Below, in pieces: positions 11,033 through 24,500 of a stretch of 64,000 nucleotides of DNA. Every line of letters begins with the position of its first letter. Position 1 is the stretch's first letter. The stretch comes from Anthopleura xanthogrammica (Eukaryota; Cnidaria; Anthozoa; Actiniaria; Actiniidae). The stretch spans positions 6,684,472 to 6,748,471 of the forward strand of contig OZ025213.1 of NCBI GenBank assembly GCA_964019055.1, given 5' to 3'. The notes under the pieces were generated by a model. That model saw only the letters and a program-made list of their open reading frames with translations. It was not told the origin of the DNA and made no database searches. The position numbers were made by a program, and so were the translations under genes.

Positions 11033-11595
11033 CAGATAGTAATGTGATGCTTCACAGACCCATGCCCTATAAAGTAACATTTGGACTATGGATCTGAGAA
11101 TATATTCAGGGACGGATCCAGCCAAAAATATAAGGAGGGGCTTGACTGAATGTTGCGAATGACACTGCAGAACTTGGAAAGATATTTAAAAATGTGCTTT
11201 CTGTTCCACTTCAAGAAACATAGCTGAAGGGGAGACTACACCCCCTTTGCCCCTCCCTGGATCCATCCCTGATGTTGGCTCATAAACCATTCAGTATGAG
11301 AGATGGGTGCTCCTAGCCATGGAGTCATGGCTCGTAGACTGCATGAGTATGGGCTGGGAGATGGATGCTTCTAATAATGGGCTCCTGATCTGGAGAATAT
11401 ACTGGCACACAAACAAAATATGGGAGATGGTGCTCCCGTAACAATGGGCTCCTGATTTCACAGACCCAGTATGGGAGATAGATGCTCGTAGTAATGATGT
11501 CCTGATCTGGGAATATGCCGGCTCACAGCTGACCAAGTATGGGAGATGAGCGCTCCTCGTAACTCGGGCTTCTCCATGATCTGGGAATATAACTG
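11033..11595. repeat. Minisatellite interrupted by a MITE
   Basis: Units of about 65 bp contain GTATGGGAGATGGATGCTCC, then AATGGGCTCCTGATCTGG, then GAATATACTGGCTCACA. Four to five diverged units lie at about 11295-11595. A further unit lies at 11033-11106 and is cut off by the insertion at 11107-11271. Confidence 0.75.
11107..11271. mobile_element. 165-bp MITE with GGATCC in its termini
   Basis: The termini are CAGGGACGGATCCAGCC and, inverted, CCTGGATCCATCCCTG. The flanks ATATT and ATGTT fit a 5-bp target duplication with one mutation. It belongs to the same family as the copy at 55466-55630. It has inserted into a minisatellite unit. Confidence 0.75.
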
Positions 11596-11599
11596 AACC

Positions 11600-12519
11600 A
11601 CTAGCTAGAAAACCACAAGTAACATTTTAACGGCTTTAGGGTTTTCTCACATACATTCTCACTTTAATATTTTATACTTAGCAGGTGTGACAATATAGAC
11701 ACTTTCTACAGTCAGTATTGGGAGAGGTTATCAGTTGAGAGATACGACGGAGATGATTCGCCAATCCAAACATCATTGGATGGAATACCTTTATCTAAAT
11801 GCCATGGGAAGAATAGCTATACCCTTCAACTGAGATATGATCGCGTTGTGGCTGATACGTAGATTTTAGCTGTCGAATTGTGGTGTCAAACCACATTCTT
11901 ATGCACTGAATTGTCAATTTTCAAATACCCACCTCAGATAATCTCTTTATTTGGCTCTTCATCAAAAGACTTATGGTTTTATAGGGGTTTGAAAAGCTGA
12001 ATGGTAATGAGAAGGAAAAGAAAAGAAACATGCTAAGACGGTACAAGATTAGAACAATTTGTAGCATCTTTAAATAATGAACTCTGTCAGTATGGACTCG
12101 ATAATATTCGCCGTCTGATATCTTTCAGTTTAAGAGTTTTAATTCAATTGGTTGGCACTACAATGTCTATTGTCATTGATGAAGGGAGCTCTCTGCAGCA
12201 GGTGTATAGTGCTGGACTCGTTGAATATTAATCTTTCCTAACATCACGGTGATTCGAAGCCTGTTTTCGACGGGGCTTGGTTAGAAATCATTGAACTGAA
12301 GCCTAGTGCAATTTAGCGTCAAACTTCTTTGCTTGGACTGAAGAAGTTCGCTAAAATCTCTAGCTGAAATTTCTTGGTAGCTCAATGTCTTGTTTGTATA
12401 GTGGCGAAATTTCAAGAGGGAAGTGAAGCATAAGCAATAGAGAGCAAGGAGAAAACTAGAATAACAAACAAACACATTGAAGCTAGGCCGTTTGACAAGT
12501 CGAATTATCATCGCTAGTT
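11600..12519 (+). promoter_or_regulatory. Synapsin upstream region and 5' UTR
   Basis: No competing gene is seen. The start codon of synapsin at 12520 lies in TAGTTATGGAA context. I cannot place a TATA box or initiator with confidence, and untranslated upstream exons are possible. Confidence 0.3.
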
Positions 12520-15500
12520 ATGGAACTCTGGCAAAAACTCAAGTCTAACACAGGACAAATTGCTTCTAACTTGAGGCAAGCACAAGAGAGGTATAGAGAA
12601 GAGCACAGTGCTAACTCTAAACAGTCAAGCACTCATAGTTCCAAAGAAGATGTGAACAAGAGCTCATCTGCATCTAAGAAACCTACCAAGGTTTTGCTTG
12701 TCATTGACTCGGTCGAAAACGACTGGTAAGAAAAAAAGCATTATTTTTTTTAGGATATTTGAATATTTTCAAGTTGTTTACTTGCCATTCACCTTGACAA
12801 TGTCATAAATTGTGTTAGTCTAAAAATGATGTTTTTTTTCTGGAACTACTCTGAAACCCTTGATCAAAGATCAAAGCAGTTTATTAAAACTTCGACTGAG
12901 GCCCCAGACGGAAAAATGACTTGGTTCTCAGTTTTAAGGTTATCAGTCAGAGGCCACAAAAACAAACCTTTATAGCTTCTATATGATGCCCGGCAGCGGA
13001 TAGTAAAGTCAAGCCCTGCCAAATCAAGCACTTTCAAGATTTGAATTCGTAATTCCTCTTGTCAAACTATACGCTCAATATCGTCTTTACAATATAGACT
13101 TCCTTCCTTGAGTCATTACACTAAGATTAAGCTAGAGATTCATGACCAAATTTTCTGCAAATGGGAATATGTTTTTCTGATGGACTTTCGTGATATTTTG
13201 GAGTCAATATTGAAGCCAAAATGAACCCAACAAAATGCTCAATTGAAGAGTATGACATTGTACTACTGTTTGTTTACGATTTTCTTGGCTAAAATAAATT
13301 AATGTTTTCTTTTTAGGGCAAAAATATTTAAAGGAAAAACTATGCACAATGGATCGTACGATATTCGTGTTGAACAGGTGAGAAAGAAAGAAAATTGATT
13401 CAAACATCTTGTATTTTCAGTAGATTTTTTGGCGTAAGATGAAGGCGGAAAAACATTTTGACGTTTATTGATGCCAACCAAATGCGAAACCTAGAACATT
13501 GTCGATAAAAATTAGTATTCGGGTTTTAGTTTATGGTTTAATGAGGATCATATAAATCTTTAAACAGCAGCTAAAATATTAAAGCAGAGCGCATCATTAG
13601 GAAATGGCCACCTTACAGATTGAGATGATTTTTCATCACGGATTTTCACTTAAAAAATAGCATGAGCTAATACTAATTGTAAATTCTTAAATGTATAGAA
13701 AATTGATGACAAATTGTGACATATCTTTCATCGGTAAAATAAGAAAAGTCGGGATTTATTTTGATAAGTTGACGGCGTATTTCAAAACATTTTACTAAAT
13801 AAACCAATATGACGTCTATTTTTTGAAGTAAAGTTAATGAGATTTTTATAAATATTTTTGAAAGTCCTGTATTTGAGATGATATTTTTTTCTATATATCA
13901 GTTTATCATTTGCGATCTCTGCACTTGTCATTGCCTTCAGATACAATCATTGTATTTTAGATTTTTAATATCGATCTTTCATTTCCTTTGACTAATTTCT
14001 TGGGGTCTTACAATATCAGAGACGGCTTTATAGAACATGTACACCTAAAAATCCGAACTAAGTCCCTGAAATTAAACATATGTAGGAAAGAGTACAAAAC
14101 CGCCCACATCCTTGAACAAGATTAGTACAAACTCGTAACAATACGACCGAGTTTGAATTCGCGTCTTTTCATTTAACAAAAATGAAGCTGATTATTTTTT
14201 CATGAACTCTTTATTAATCACTTAATGACGTTCATCTAAAGAGTGTTTACATATTTTTGAGGTAGTCTCTAAAATAAAGCCGTTTAACAAATATAAGAAC
14301 ATTTTAATGGTATATCGGGTACATTTATGGGATCTTGGAGGTTCTAAGAAGAGGACACAAAATATTTTAGGATGAAATAAGGATTTGCTCGTTTTTTGAG
14401 AGGAACTCGACAATATCGTACGTGACATTGGTTTTATTCGAGGTTTAAAAAGATGGCTTCATAATAGTTTGACGGAGAGAATTCCTGAACAGAATTACTG
14501 TTTTTTTCGAGGGATGGAACGGATTTCAAACTGCCAATAGAGGAAAAGGACTCGACATCAAAGAAGCAATCTGCTGCGCATGCTCGAAGAAATGGCGGGA
14601 AAATAAATGACGGACGCGTTACGCCGAATACAGGAGGTTACTTAGTCTCTTTTTTTGGTAAAATCCTATTCGAATACTATGGGGGGGGGGGGAGGGGTAT
14701 GATTTGTTCCGGTAAAAGCGCTTTAACAAACAACGTAGAGCTAAATATAAGGTAATTTAAAGCTTTCAATTTCCAACTTGTACAAAGTGTACATCCGTTT
14801 ACTGGCAATGTGAAGCCACGATACAAGATGAATAGCTTCGATATATGTATAAACTTCCGTTGAAAAGTAGGGTTAAAAACAGTTACATTTCGATAGTTCT
14901 TGCTTGCATGTTTAAAGGGATCCAACGTTTTTTTTCTGATATCATGTAAAGCGCCTCTCATTTCAGCGAGAAAATAAAACGCATTGTAACACTGAAATGG
15001 TTTTCCACCAGTCAGTATTTTTGCTCTCATCCAATCAGAACGCTTGGTATTTGCGGTATTAGTTATGGCACACAACACGAAATTTGTCGTAAATTTGATC
15101 TGCGAGGAGAAAATTGTTTCTCTGCTGGTGAAAGCAAAACAAAAATTATAAAAATTCATTCAATCTTAAGCCAACTCACGAAAACATTCGACTCACAGTT
15201 TGAGCTTGTTCGTAATTTATAAAATATTAAAGTCACCTATCTTCAAATTTAACTATATCGAAATTTCTTGAATACGTTTGGAAATTTAAATTCGTTTTGT
15301 GGTTGTGTTTCAGGCGGAGTTTTCAGATTTGAATCTGGCGTCATACTCCGACAGCGGTACAATGGTTGATATACAAGTATGCAGAGAAGGTACCGTGGTT
15401 GTTAGGTAAGAAAAACAAAGCAACAATTAATGATAAGTCACAATCGCAGCTAAGTACTTATCTATGATAAAATAATTTTGGGTATCTGTGTAAATCTAAA

Positions 15501-18500
15501 TGAGACGAGTCCGCCATTTTCGCGGTCGGTGGGCCGAGCTATCACAAATGTCTTACCAATAGCGGATGCCGGTTAATGTCCCTCGAGTGGTTTCATATGG
15601 TTGTTTAATATAGCTTGTGAATAGTGGATCCAATAGTTTGGAAATGTGTTTACACAGCAACACCAAAAGAACGCAAAATCTAGCTACGGCCAAGCGTAAT
15701 ACTCTTTATGCCAGGCCATCATTTCTAAGATTGATACAACTTCATATAAGACCAACATGAAAAAATATGTTAGTACCCAAGCTAGACCACAATGCAACAC
15801 GTTCACTATCTCAGAAAAGGTCTGTTATACTATTATAAACATTTATACTACCAGAATCCCTTGCACACTTTCTTTTTAGTGTCTCATGAGGAAAAAAAAA
15901 CTTGCGTATAGCATTTTGCAATAGGCAATGTGCATCAACGCTCACAAAGCACTCTGGGAAACCGAGCCCTGCAAAAATGAAACAGGGAAATTAAAGGAAA
16001 TATCAGGGGGGAAAATTACTCTGTTATTTTCGTCTGCTGAAATACTTACAATTCCATAGAAAATGTCGAAGGAAAAATTGTCAGATGAATGTTTAGAGAA
16101 GCCAAAAAAGTGTAAGGACTCGGTTCCCCATCATGCTTTGTGCTAGAAATTCGAGCTCATGCACATTGGCTATTGGTAATAAAATAACGCCATCATTGCA
16201 AACGACCTCTTAGCGGCACTTCATATTTCTTTGTGTTTTTAAGTTAAAAATATTTTTAATGCGCATTGAAACCCTTACAAACCATTAAAACTTCTGGTTA
16301 TTTCGACACTTGTCACAAGATGTGAAGTCAAGATGTTATTGATGTCAGACTCATTACGAGTACCCCATTAGAGGCTAGTACTTCATGTGAGGACACCATT
16401 AATGGTCGGTGTGATCCCATACGTACGTTATATGCATGCGTCAAACCACCACATGAAGTATCAACCGACTTTTTAATAATTTATAACAACAAGTGCCTGA
16501 TAAAAGAAGGGAACAGAGGCGCGCTGAGAAATAATATTCCCTGCATTGTTTCAATCATTCAAACCATGTGTGTTAGCCCCTATAGCCCTATTGCTCTTAA
16601 TGCCGCGAAGTAAAATAATTGGTAAATGATTACGGAAATCAGTTCTCTGTAGAGATTCTTTGGTTCAACCGAGACGAGATTCATTCTATTGGATACAACA
16701 TCATGACGCACACTTGGTGATATCATTAGGCTAATTATTTACGATGTCATTCCAAAAGAACCTTGAGGTTCAAAGAATATATATACATATATAAACGATT
16801 ACTCTCCGCAAGGGGCTCTTCCGTTAGGTTCGCTCCACGCGCACGCGCACTACCCCTACATTTGTTGTTTACAACATACAACACTCAACTCACATGTTAA
16901 TTTTTAATTTAAAACCGGCTGGAGAATCCGAAGAAAAACCCTCATGGCAAGGGAGAAAAGAACACGTCAAAGAAACTCAACTCACATATATATGCGGCTC
17001 AGCTCATTAAACCAAGTTTCATTTTTGGTTGCAATCAGACCACTTGATAGCACGAGGCACACTCCGTGATATCATTGGGTAATTTACGGTTATAAATAAA
17101 AATAATAAATAAATAAATAAATAAATGCGATTAACAGTGGAATCCACAGAGTGGCTATTCCTCCACTGCATTCCAATTGGAATTTAGAAGTAGATTTTTG
17201 AGGAGGGAGGAAAAACCGGAGAACCCGGAAAAAACCCTCGAAGCACAGGAGAGAACCAACAAACAACTCTACTCACATACGACACCGAGCCCAGCGGGGC
17301 TCGAACTCGGGTCGCCTTGGTGAGAGGGAAGCGCTCTCACCGCTACGCCACCCGTGCCACCCGTGCTTCCAACAGAAGTTCGAGGATCAAAGAATTCGTT
17401 TCAGTGAACGCACAGCGAATCAGAAATGCATTCCTCGTCAAAATACTATGTTTTAAGTTAAGGCTAGTACCAAAAAAGTATCGATCGGTATCGATAAAAG
17501 TATCGGTATCGATCCCGGTACTTCTCGCATGCTAAGCGAGCGCTCTACCATTTGAGCTAGTCCCCCGACGTTGCTTGAACATAGCGGTTTGTTTTTGCCT
17601 ATCTTATGGTTTAAAGCATTTCACACTCAGAACGTATAGGGAAAACAAGTATGAACTAGGGAAACAATTCTATACTGTTGCAGTAAGTTTATCCAGATTG
17701 TACCTTTTAATACCGCCAAAATAAATGTGTATATATTTTAATGTTTGGCCTAAAATCTTCATTTTTTAACACAGATATGTATATGTAATATTTTAATTAT
17801 ATTTCAACGTATCAGTAACGAATAATGCTTCGTGGACACACAAGAGCAGGGTGCTCAGAAAAAATTTTGAGCCCCAGATGGGAATCGAACCCACGACCCT
17901 CCTGTAGCTCAGTGGCAGAGCATCCGACTATAGTATATAAGGAGGGTCGTGGGTTCGATTCCCATCTGGTGCCCAGAATGTTTTCTGAGCTCCCTGCTTG
18001 TGTGTGTCTATTTCAATCCTTATTTAATATTTCAGCGTAGTTCATACTTGACTCTTGCATTTTAGCCTTTTGCCTTTCGTGACGTCATAGCAGCTCAATT
18101 TGGTGGACAAAACAAAATAATTTCAATCTCCTGAGAATTGAAACCTATTGTTTTGCATTCCGATGTGCTGTAAAAACGCAAACCAAAAAAAAAAAAAAAA
18201 AAGAATTATCTTAAATGAGTTTTAAGAAAATAAACTGCAGGAGAACCCGGGTATCGATCCCGGTACCTCTCACATGCTAAGCGAGCGCTCTACCATTTGA
18301 GCTAGTCCCCCTGCACATGTTTAGATGTGGTCCATAAATATTGTCTTGCTCATAACCTGTGCTTCGTCACAACAATATCCACGCCGTATGTTATTGTAGA
18401 CATATTTAACTTTGCCGATTTGTTTCCAGATCGTTTCGTCCAGATTTCGTGCTCGTGCGCCAAAATGTGCGTGGGATTGGGCCCAAGGAGGACTACAGAA

Positions 18501-21478
18501 ACGTTATTCTTGGTTTACAGTTTGGTAACGTCCCCAGCATCAACTCACTCGAATCTATCTACAACTTCGCTGAAAAACCATGGGTGGTAAGAATCCGAAG
18601 ATCCGTTTTATGTACCTTTCAGAAATATAAGTTAAGGGGGCTCGCAACACTCTGCCTTGATTGCACACCTCGCACGCGCCCATAGGAAGATGGCGAAAGC
18701 TGTTTCTAAAAAGAAAAAAAATTAGGTGGGAGTTCAGAAAGTTGAAGTGTTTTACTGTTGTCATAGTAACATAACACATCCAATTGTTGTATCAATAGCT
18801 GTTATTACGGATGCATGCAAGTGAAATGCGAATGAGACAACAAGCATCGTTTCGACCCGATAGCCTCACTTGTGTGACTCTTAGAACAAAAGAACATTTC
18901 ATTATTGGTAATAACAGAAGCCTTACAGTATGAAATAGTCCTCAGTTTTTCTTATTTACTATATACCGCTGAGACTCTTGAATACAGACTCATTTTGCAG
19001 GGTGACCCTCGTTTAATTAAGACGAGCAAATCATTTGAGAAACTCCAATTCACCATTTCCTTACATCGGTTCACTGGTCACAGTAAACTAACATTCAATC
19101 GAGGCTGCAAGGTAGTTTCAAAGGATTATCCAAATATGAACCTTGCAGCCTCGACTGAATGCTTTGTGTTTGAACAGGGTACCAATGTATGGAAAGTGGT
19201 GAGTTTGCTCAGTAAAATGTGCAGCTTGAAAAATCCCAATATTTTTACTCCACGAACTTTTAACTGAGTCTGGGAATCAAAAACAGCGGTATGTATATAG
19301 ATGAGAACGGGGACTATAGGCTCGCTGTCAAGGTCACGGCAAAACGCGCGCCTCTCGAACTTCCTCCAAGTAATTACGTCTTGTAATCATGTGATCATTT
19401 CCTTTTTCGTTAGTTTGCGTACCTTATACAAATCATGAAGCGATTAGGTAAAGACCAATTTCCACTCGTCGAACAGGCTTACTATCCAAACTACAAAGAA
19501 ATGGTACGTACCAATAAACTGTTAACTATGTGTATTTAATAAGAGGCTTCAGGGGTGTAAATAATAGAATAGTATAAATAAATAAATAAAATAAAATAAT
19601 AAAACACTCCTTGTTTTTACGAGGGTAGCACTGAATAGCCAGTGGCTAACAAACCTGTGGCCCTCGTTCCATGATCAAAGTCATGCCTTTGCAACTGAAA
19701 CGAGACAAACGGTGAGCTTGCAATGATATAGACCTTTTTGAACACCTTTGACAATTATTCACATGTCTCTATCATTGCAAGCTCACCGTTGAGGTGGTCT
19801 CGCATCGATGCAAAGGCAAGGCTACCTTTCAAGATGGCGCAGGGAACTGTGAAGGGGACTACTGAACAAACGTCTTTCGTACGAGCACGTGCGCAGCGTT
19901 GCGCAACATGATATATCCCTCTTAGCCAATGAAATGCCACATTCTATTGAAGTTAGAGGTATTACTGACTACTGAAAAATTAAACGCGCCATTACCCAAA
20001 CTCTTTATATCCACGACGATCAGCAAGTACATATTTGTAAAGTAAATAATACTGATCTAAAAAAAAATTAATTCGTACGTAATAAGTGTCCCGTGAAGTA
20101 TTTTATTTACGTAATTATCCAGCTTACTTACAATTACTTTTCTTTTTTGATAATATTAATTAAATGCCTAAGTGAATTATTTATAGTATTTACATGCGTT
20201 ATTTTTATTGCAAATAGCGTAGCGTTTCGTAGGTTTAAAGATTTTTCTATATACACTTTTAATTTTGCAAATATTGCAAGACCATGTTCTGCGTACTCAG
20301 TACGCGATTAAGGAAGTCTCTACCTGTCTATGATTCACTTTGACTAACTGCCGCTAACTACCTAATAACAAAGTCACATAAGCAACAAAACAATAAAATA
20401 AACGTCAAAATTATAACAAAAGTCAGTTTTTCAAGCTCAGGCTTGAACCGTCTTCAGCTAGGTAAGAACGCACTACGCATGCTCAGAAAATACCCAGAAA
20501 ATCCTTTTAAAAAACTAAAATATTTGAAAAAAACTCAGTTCAAAACCTTAGGGAAAATGTTTTGAAAAATACAAAGCGTAATGCTCGAGTCTGTAAGATT
20601 AAGTTGATTTTTCCCAATGGGTTTCCAGTTCTACTTTTCTTCGTCTGAAGAGCTTTTCTTCTTGGCTGAAATTTTAGTCATTGCCTAAGAACGAAGGTTT
20701 TCAGTGAAAGCGTTTCATCGTTTTTGTGTTTGCCGCATAGACACACTGAGTTGATGTCCAGTGCATTCACATATTCTATTTTCTGATACGTTATCCACTT
20801 TGGATTCAGTAAATTGTCCTGTTTTCTACAACGGTTTTAAGGTATTTTGTTCATGCATTTTCTGTAAAGCGCATTCGTCGTCCAAGAGCACCTTCTTCCA
20901 TCACTGCTCAACTGACAGTATTGATATCTGTCCCGACATTCGTTCGCTGGATTCATAGAGATGTCAAAATTACACGCCATTGCTTGTGACTCCTTCCCAC
21001 AATCCTCATAGCATTTCTGATGAATACACTCGCAGCTACGGCCGTATTTGCGCGCGAAGCCCGAACGTTGCTTCTTAGATATCTTTTTCCACTCCATCCT
21101 AAAATTACATCCAGAAACAAAGAGCTTTTTCCTTCCAAAGTAGCCCGCGATGACATAAACCTTCCCAACATTAAGGTCCACACGACAAGAGTTCAGCTTT
21201 GACGGCGTATGAATCTTCGTAATGAAACTCCTACCACGTGAACCATAGACCTTCAGGCTGCCTGTCTTCTTGATGGCTGCTGTTCCTTTGTACGTCTTTG
21301 TTATTCGGAATGCGTATACCCGCTCTGCGAGGAAGCGTCCAAAGACGTTGCTTGATAAAGATTTATCAGGAAGAACTTGTACTGGACCTGAGATAACCTT
21401 GCCTCGAACAACTGCAACGGTAATAAAAGGGATTCAACACAAGTCGGTTCAATAGAAAACGAGAAAAGTATTATTGAA

Positions 21479-21547
<69 letters not shown>

Positions 21548-24500
21548 CAGTTCTAAGGCACCACAACTGGGTCTCAGTGCCCTAACAATCACGAAACAAT
21601 AATAAAAATAAAAAAATTTTAATTTAAAAAACTCTACGAAAACAAAACTAATTCAAAGCTAGATAATAAAGTCATTTTTTTATAGAACCCTTTTCAGCTC
21701 AACCTCTTTGGTGTCGAGCTACGCCTCTCCTAATATACCTATGAGAAACTTAATGAATACCAGCACCTTTGGGGTTCAAGTAATTCGTTTGTTTTGATAA
21801 GAGAAAGCAATATCTTATTTTGAATCCACGCCTCGCTTCGCCCCTTCGAGGTGGTCGACTACTATCTGACCTTCGCGTGCTAGGCCGTGTTATATAAATT
21901 TTGAAATATTTTCCTAAGCAACCAAGGGAGGTATTGCTTTATTTATTGTTTAAACAGTCGAATATCTATCCCAGCTTCTTTGGTGGTCTGTATGGCTGAC
22001 CATACTTACCTAAATATATAACAGGCTAAGCCGTTTGTTAAAAATACAATTGAGTGTATAAGCCAGACAGCGTGCGAAGGCGGAAACGATTTGAATGTAT
22101 CAAAGAACGTCTGCCTTACGGGGAAACGTGAAGCACAAAACCCTTCACCTTGTTTTGATATGAGTATTAATCTAAGTAAATGTGTTCCTTCAGCTAGTTG
22201 CTGGTCTTCCAGCCAACGGTGTGCACTTTGCCCCTCATTCTCTCCTTCAGTGCTCTGTTTTAAGGGTACTCAAAGCTGAAGCTACATGTACACAGATTAG
22301 ATAGAAGTAAAATCAAGAAAAAATATCACTGAACATCTTTGCAAGGGCACAGCTGTATTCGAAGAAAACTCCATGCACTCTTCGATGTCTTTTGGTAGTT
22401 TATATATTAGAATATGTGGACGTGGAATATTTCTTAATGGTTCAAAATTCCAAAGGAAAACCATTTCAAGACCAATGCCCCAGAATTAAGGCAACAACCA
22501 TCATGAATCATGCTTGATTGACCAAAAATTCAAGCATATATGACAAAAAGACCCCTCCCCCCTCTCCCTCGGGCTTCTTTTCTCCTAGTATTCAATCCTC
22601 TTGCCACTTATTTTTTGTTCTAACTTTTTGTTCTCAGTATTTGAGTATTATTTTGGAGCTATCAGTGGAATTTTCTAGAATCTTCTTGCCCTATTTTCAA
22701 GACCACCTCAATGTATTGATGGGAAAGACTTAGCCTCTTTTACTAGCCCTTGACCCGTTTTCGAACTTGCATCATATGACTCTAGGTGTTCAGTGACTTT
22801 TATTTCAAACACCAGTTAAAAGGACTTGAAATTCTTCAATTATTTCGTTAATATTTCCTATAGATATTTCCTTTCTGTCTGTCTGGACGAAGATTAGTTT
22901 CTATTACGATTCCTTGACCTGCTTTTGACTTTTCCTTTCAACGTAAAGTATCATAAATCATTCTAATGGGCCAGACTCACGTTAGGTAGACTGAGTCGCG
23001 AATGAGCTTCGTAAATAATAACATAACGAGAACAGTGCTGAATTGTCAAAAGTTGCTTTTGATAAAGCAGGAAGCGCAGCACGACATCCATTGTGTAGGG
23101 AAGAAACGATGGAACTCGCTTTTTGAATGACACATACGCCGAATGCAATAATGGCCACTATTGACTTTCAGAAATAATTCTTTAGGAATGAGCACCACCA
23201 TCAGAAAGAGCAAGCAGAAATATGTATTTTTTTAAAGTTTTATTGCTAAATTGAATTCCAATGAAGTTATTTGGAATCAAAAATGCAGAGATTTGTATGT
23301 GTTCAGTGAACTGAGGACTGACTAGCCTCGTTCTGATTATCTGATGTTTCCCACTGTTTTCACAATTCTAAATTCTCATAACTTCTGAAGATTTTAATAT
23401 TTCGACCTCAAACTTTCTAACTTTGTTGCTCTACAACATAACTGCTGTGAAACCACTCTATATAGAGCAATGCTGTACGTACCACGATATCTTAACCTAA
23501 AACTATGACTTGAAATTTTATTTGGTAATGAACTTATTAATGAGTTCTGGACTGGTTTTATTGTACGAGGCAGGGGGGCAATTTACACCACTTCTCAAAG
23601 CTATTTACTTTAATACATTAAAGTAGTATCGCACCTTTAATTGAGCTACAGGAAATCCATTTGAAAACTTTTAGCGTGTACTATAATCTTGTATAAAATG
23701 TTTGTTCTTGACACCTGGTTTGTTTGGTGCCGGAAGTACCTTGGGTACTAAAAAAATACTCCCCCTGGGAACCGTCTAAAGTGGCTTCATTCAAAAAGAA
23801 TTTTATTCATAATTTAAGCGTATCTATGCTAGTTCAGGAAGTTGTCTACGTGATAGGGAAACGCATTCTGCTTGCGACAAAGCAACCAATTGACTATCTC
23901 TGACTCTTCCTGTAATTAAACTTGATTTTCCCCGCTGCTGGTAGCATTTTGAAGGGGAATGTCAGATACGTCAGTTATCACTGTATATATATCAAGTTCA
24001 TATCACTATTGGCTTGTTAATCTAATTTCATGCATTTTAAATTCAGAGTCTCGGGTAAAATTTAGTAAAGGAACGTGATGCCTTCATAGCTTTCCCTCTG
24101 CGATTTTTCTGGCTGGTTTATCGATATATCTCTTTGTTCGTCCGTAGCGACACCCTTCTCGCCATGTAGCTGCATCTTGACGCCTATCTTATTGTAAAAA
24201 TAATTTCTTTAGTCGGAAATACCAGTGGATATTGTGTTTAAATATTAGCACTCAGTTCTGATTGTTCTTCCCAGGAGTTTGTATACAATCTTGATAATGG
24301 GAGCGGAAACCACAGATAGATTCCACAACCGAACCGCATCACGAAAACCTTACAAATTGTCGAGTCATAGAAAAAAACAATGGGGATGGATGAATTTTGG
24401 AGTAGAAGAGATATGGCAGTGAAAGATATGTTCTTCGCAACTTTTTGACTTCAACTTAGGCCATTAGTGATCGTTAACAATCAGTTGTTGTAACAGTTCA

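Noticed and set aside
11291..11536. 81-codon frame with repeated ISH/ISQ blocks
   Set aside because: It is a translation of the 65-bp minisatellite.
14677..15159. 160-codon open frame on the minus strand in synapsin intron 2
   Set aside because: It ends in a poly-Pro artefact from the G-run, has no domain, signal peptide or family resemblance, and lies in an intron.
18905..19267. 120-codon frame in synapsin intron 4
   Set aside because: It crosses the perfect hairpin at 19091-19161 and has no family resemblance.
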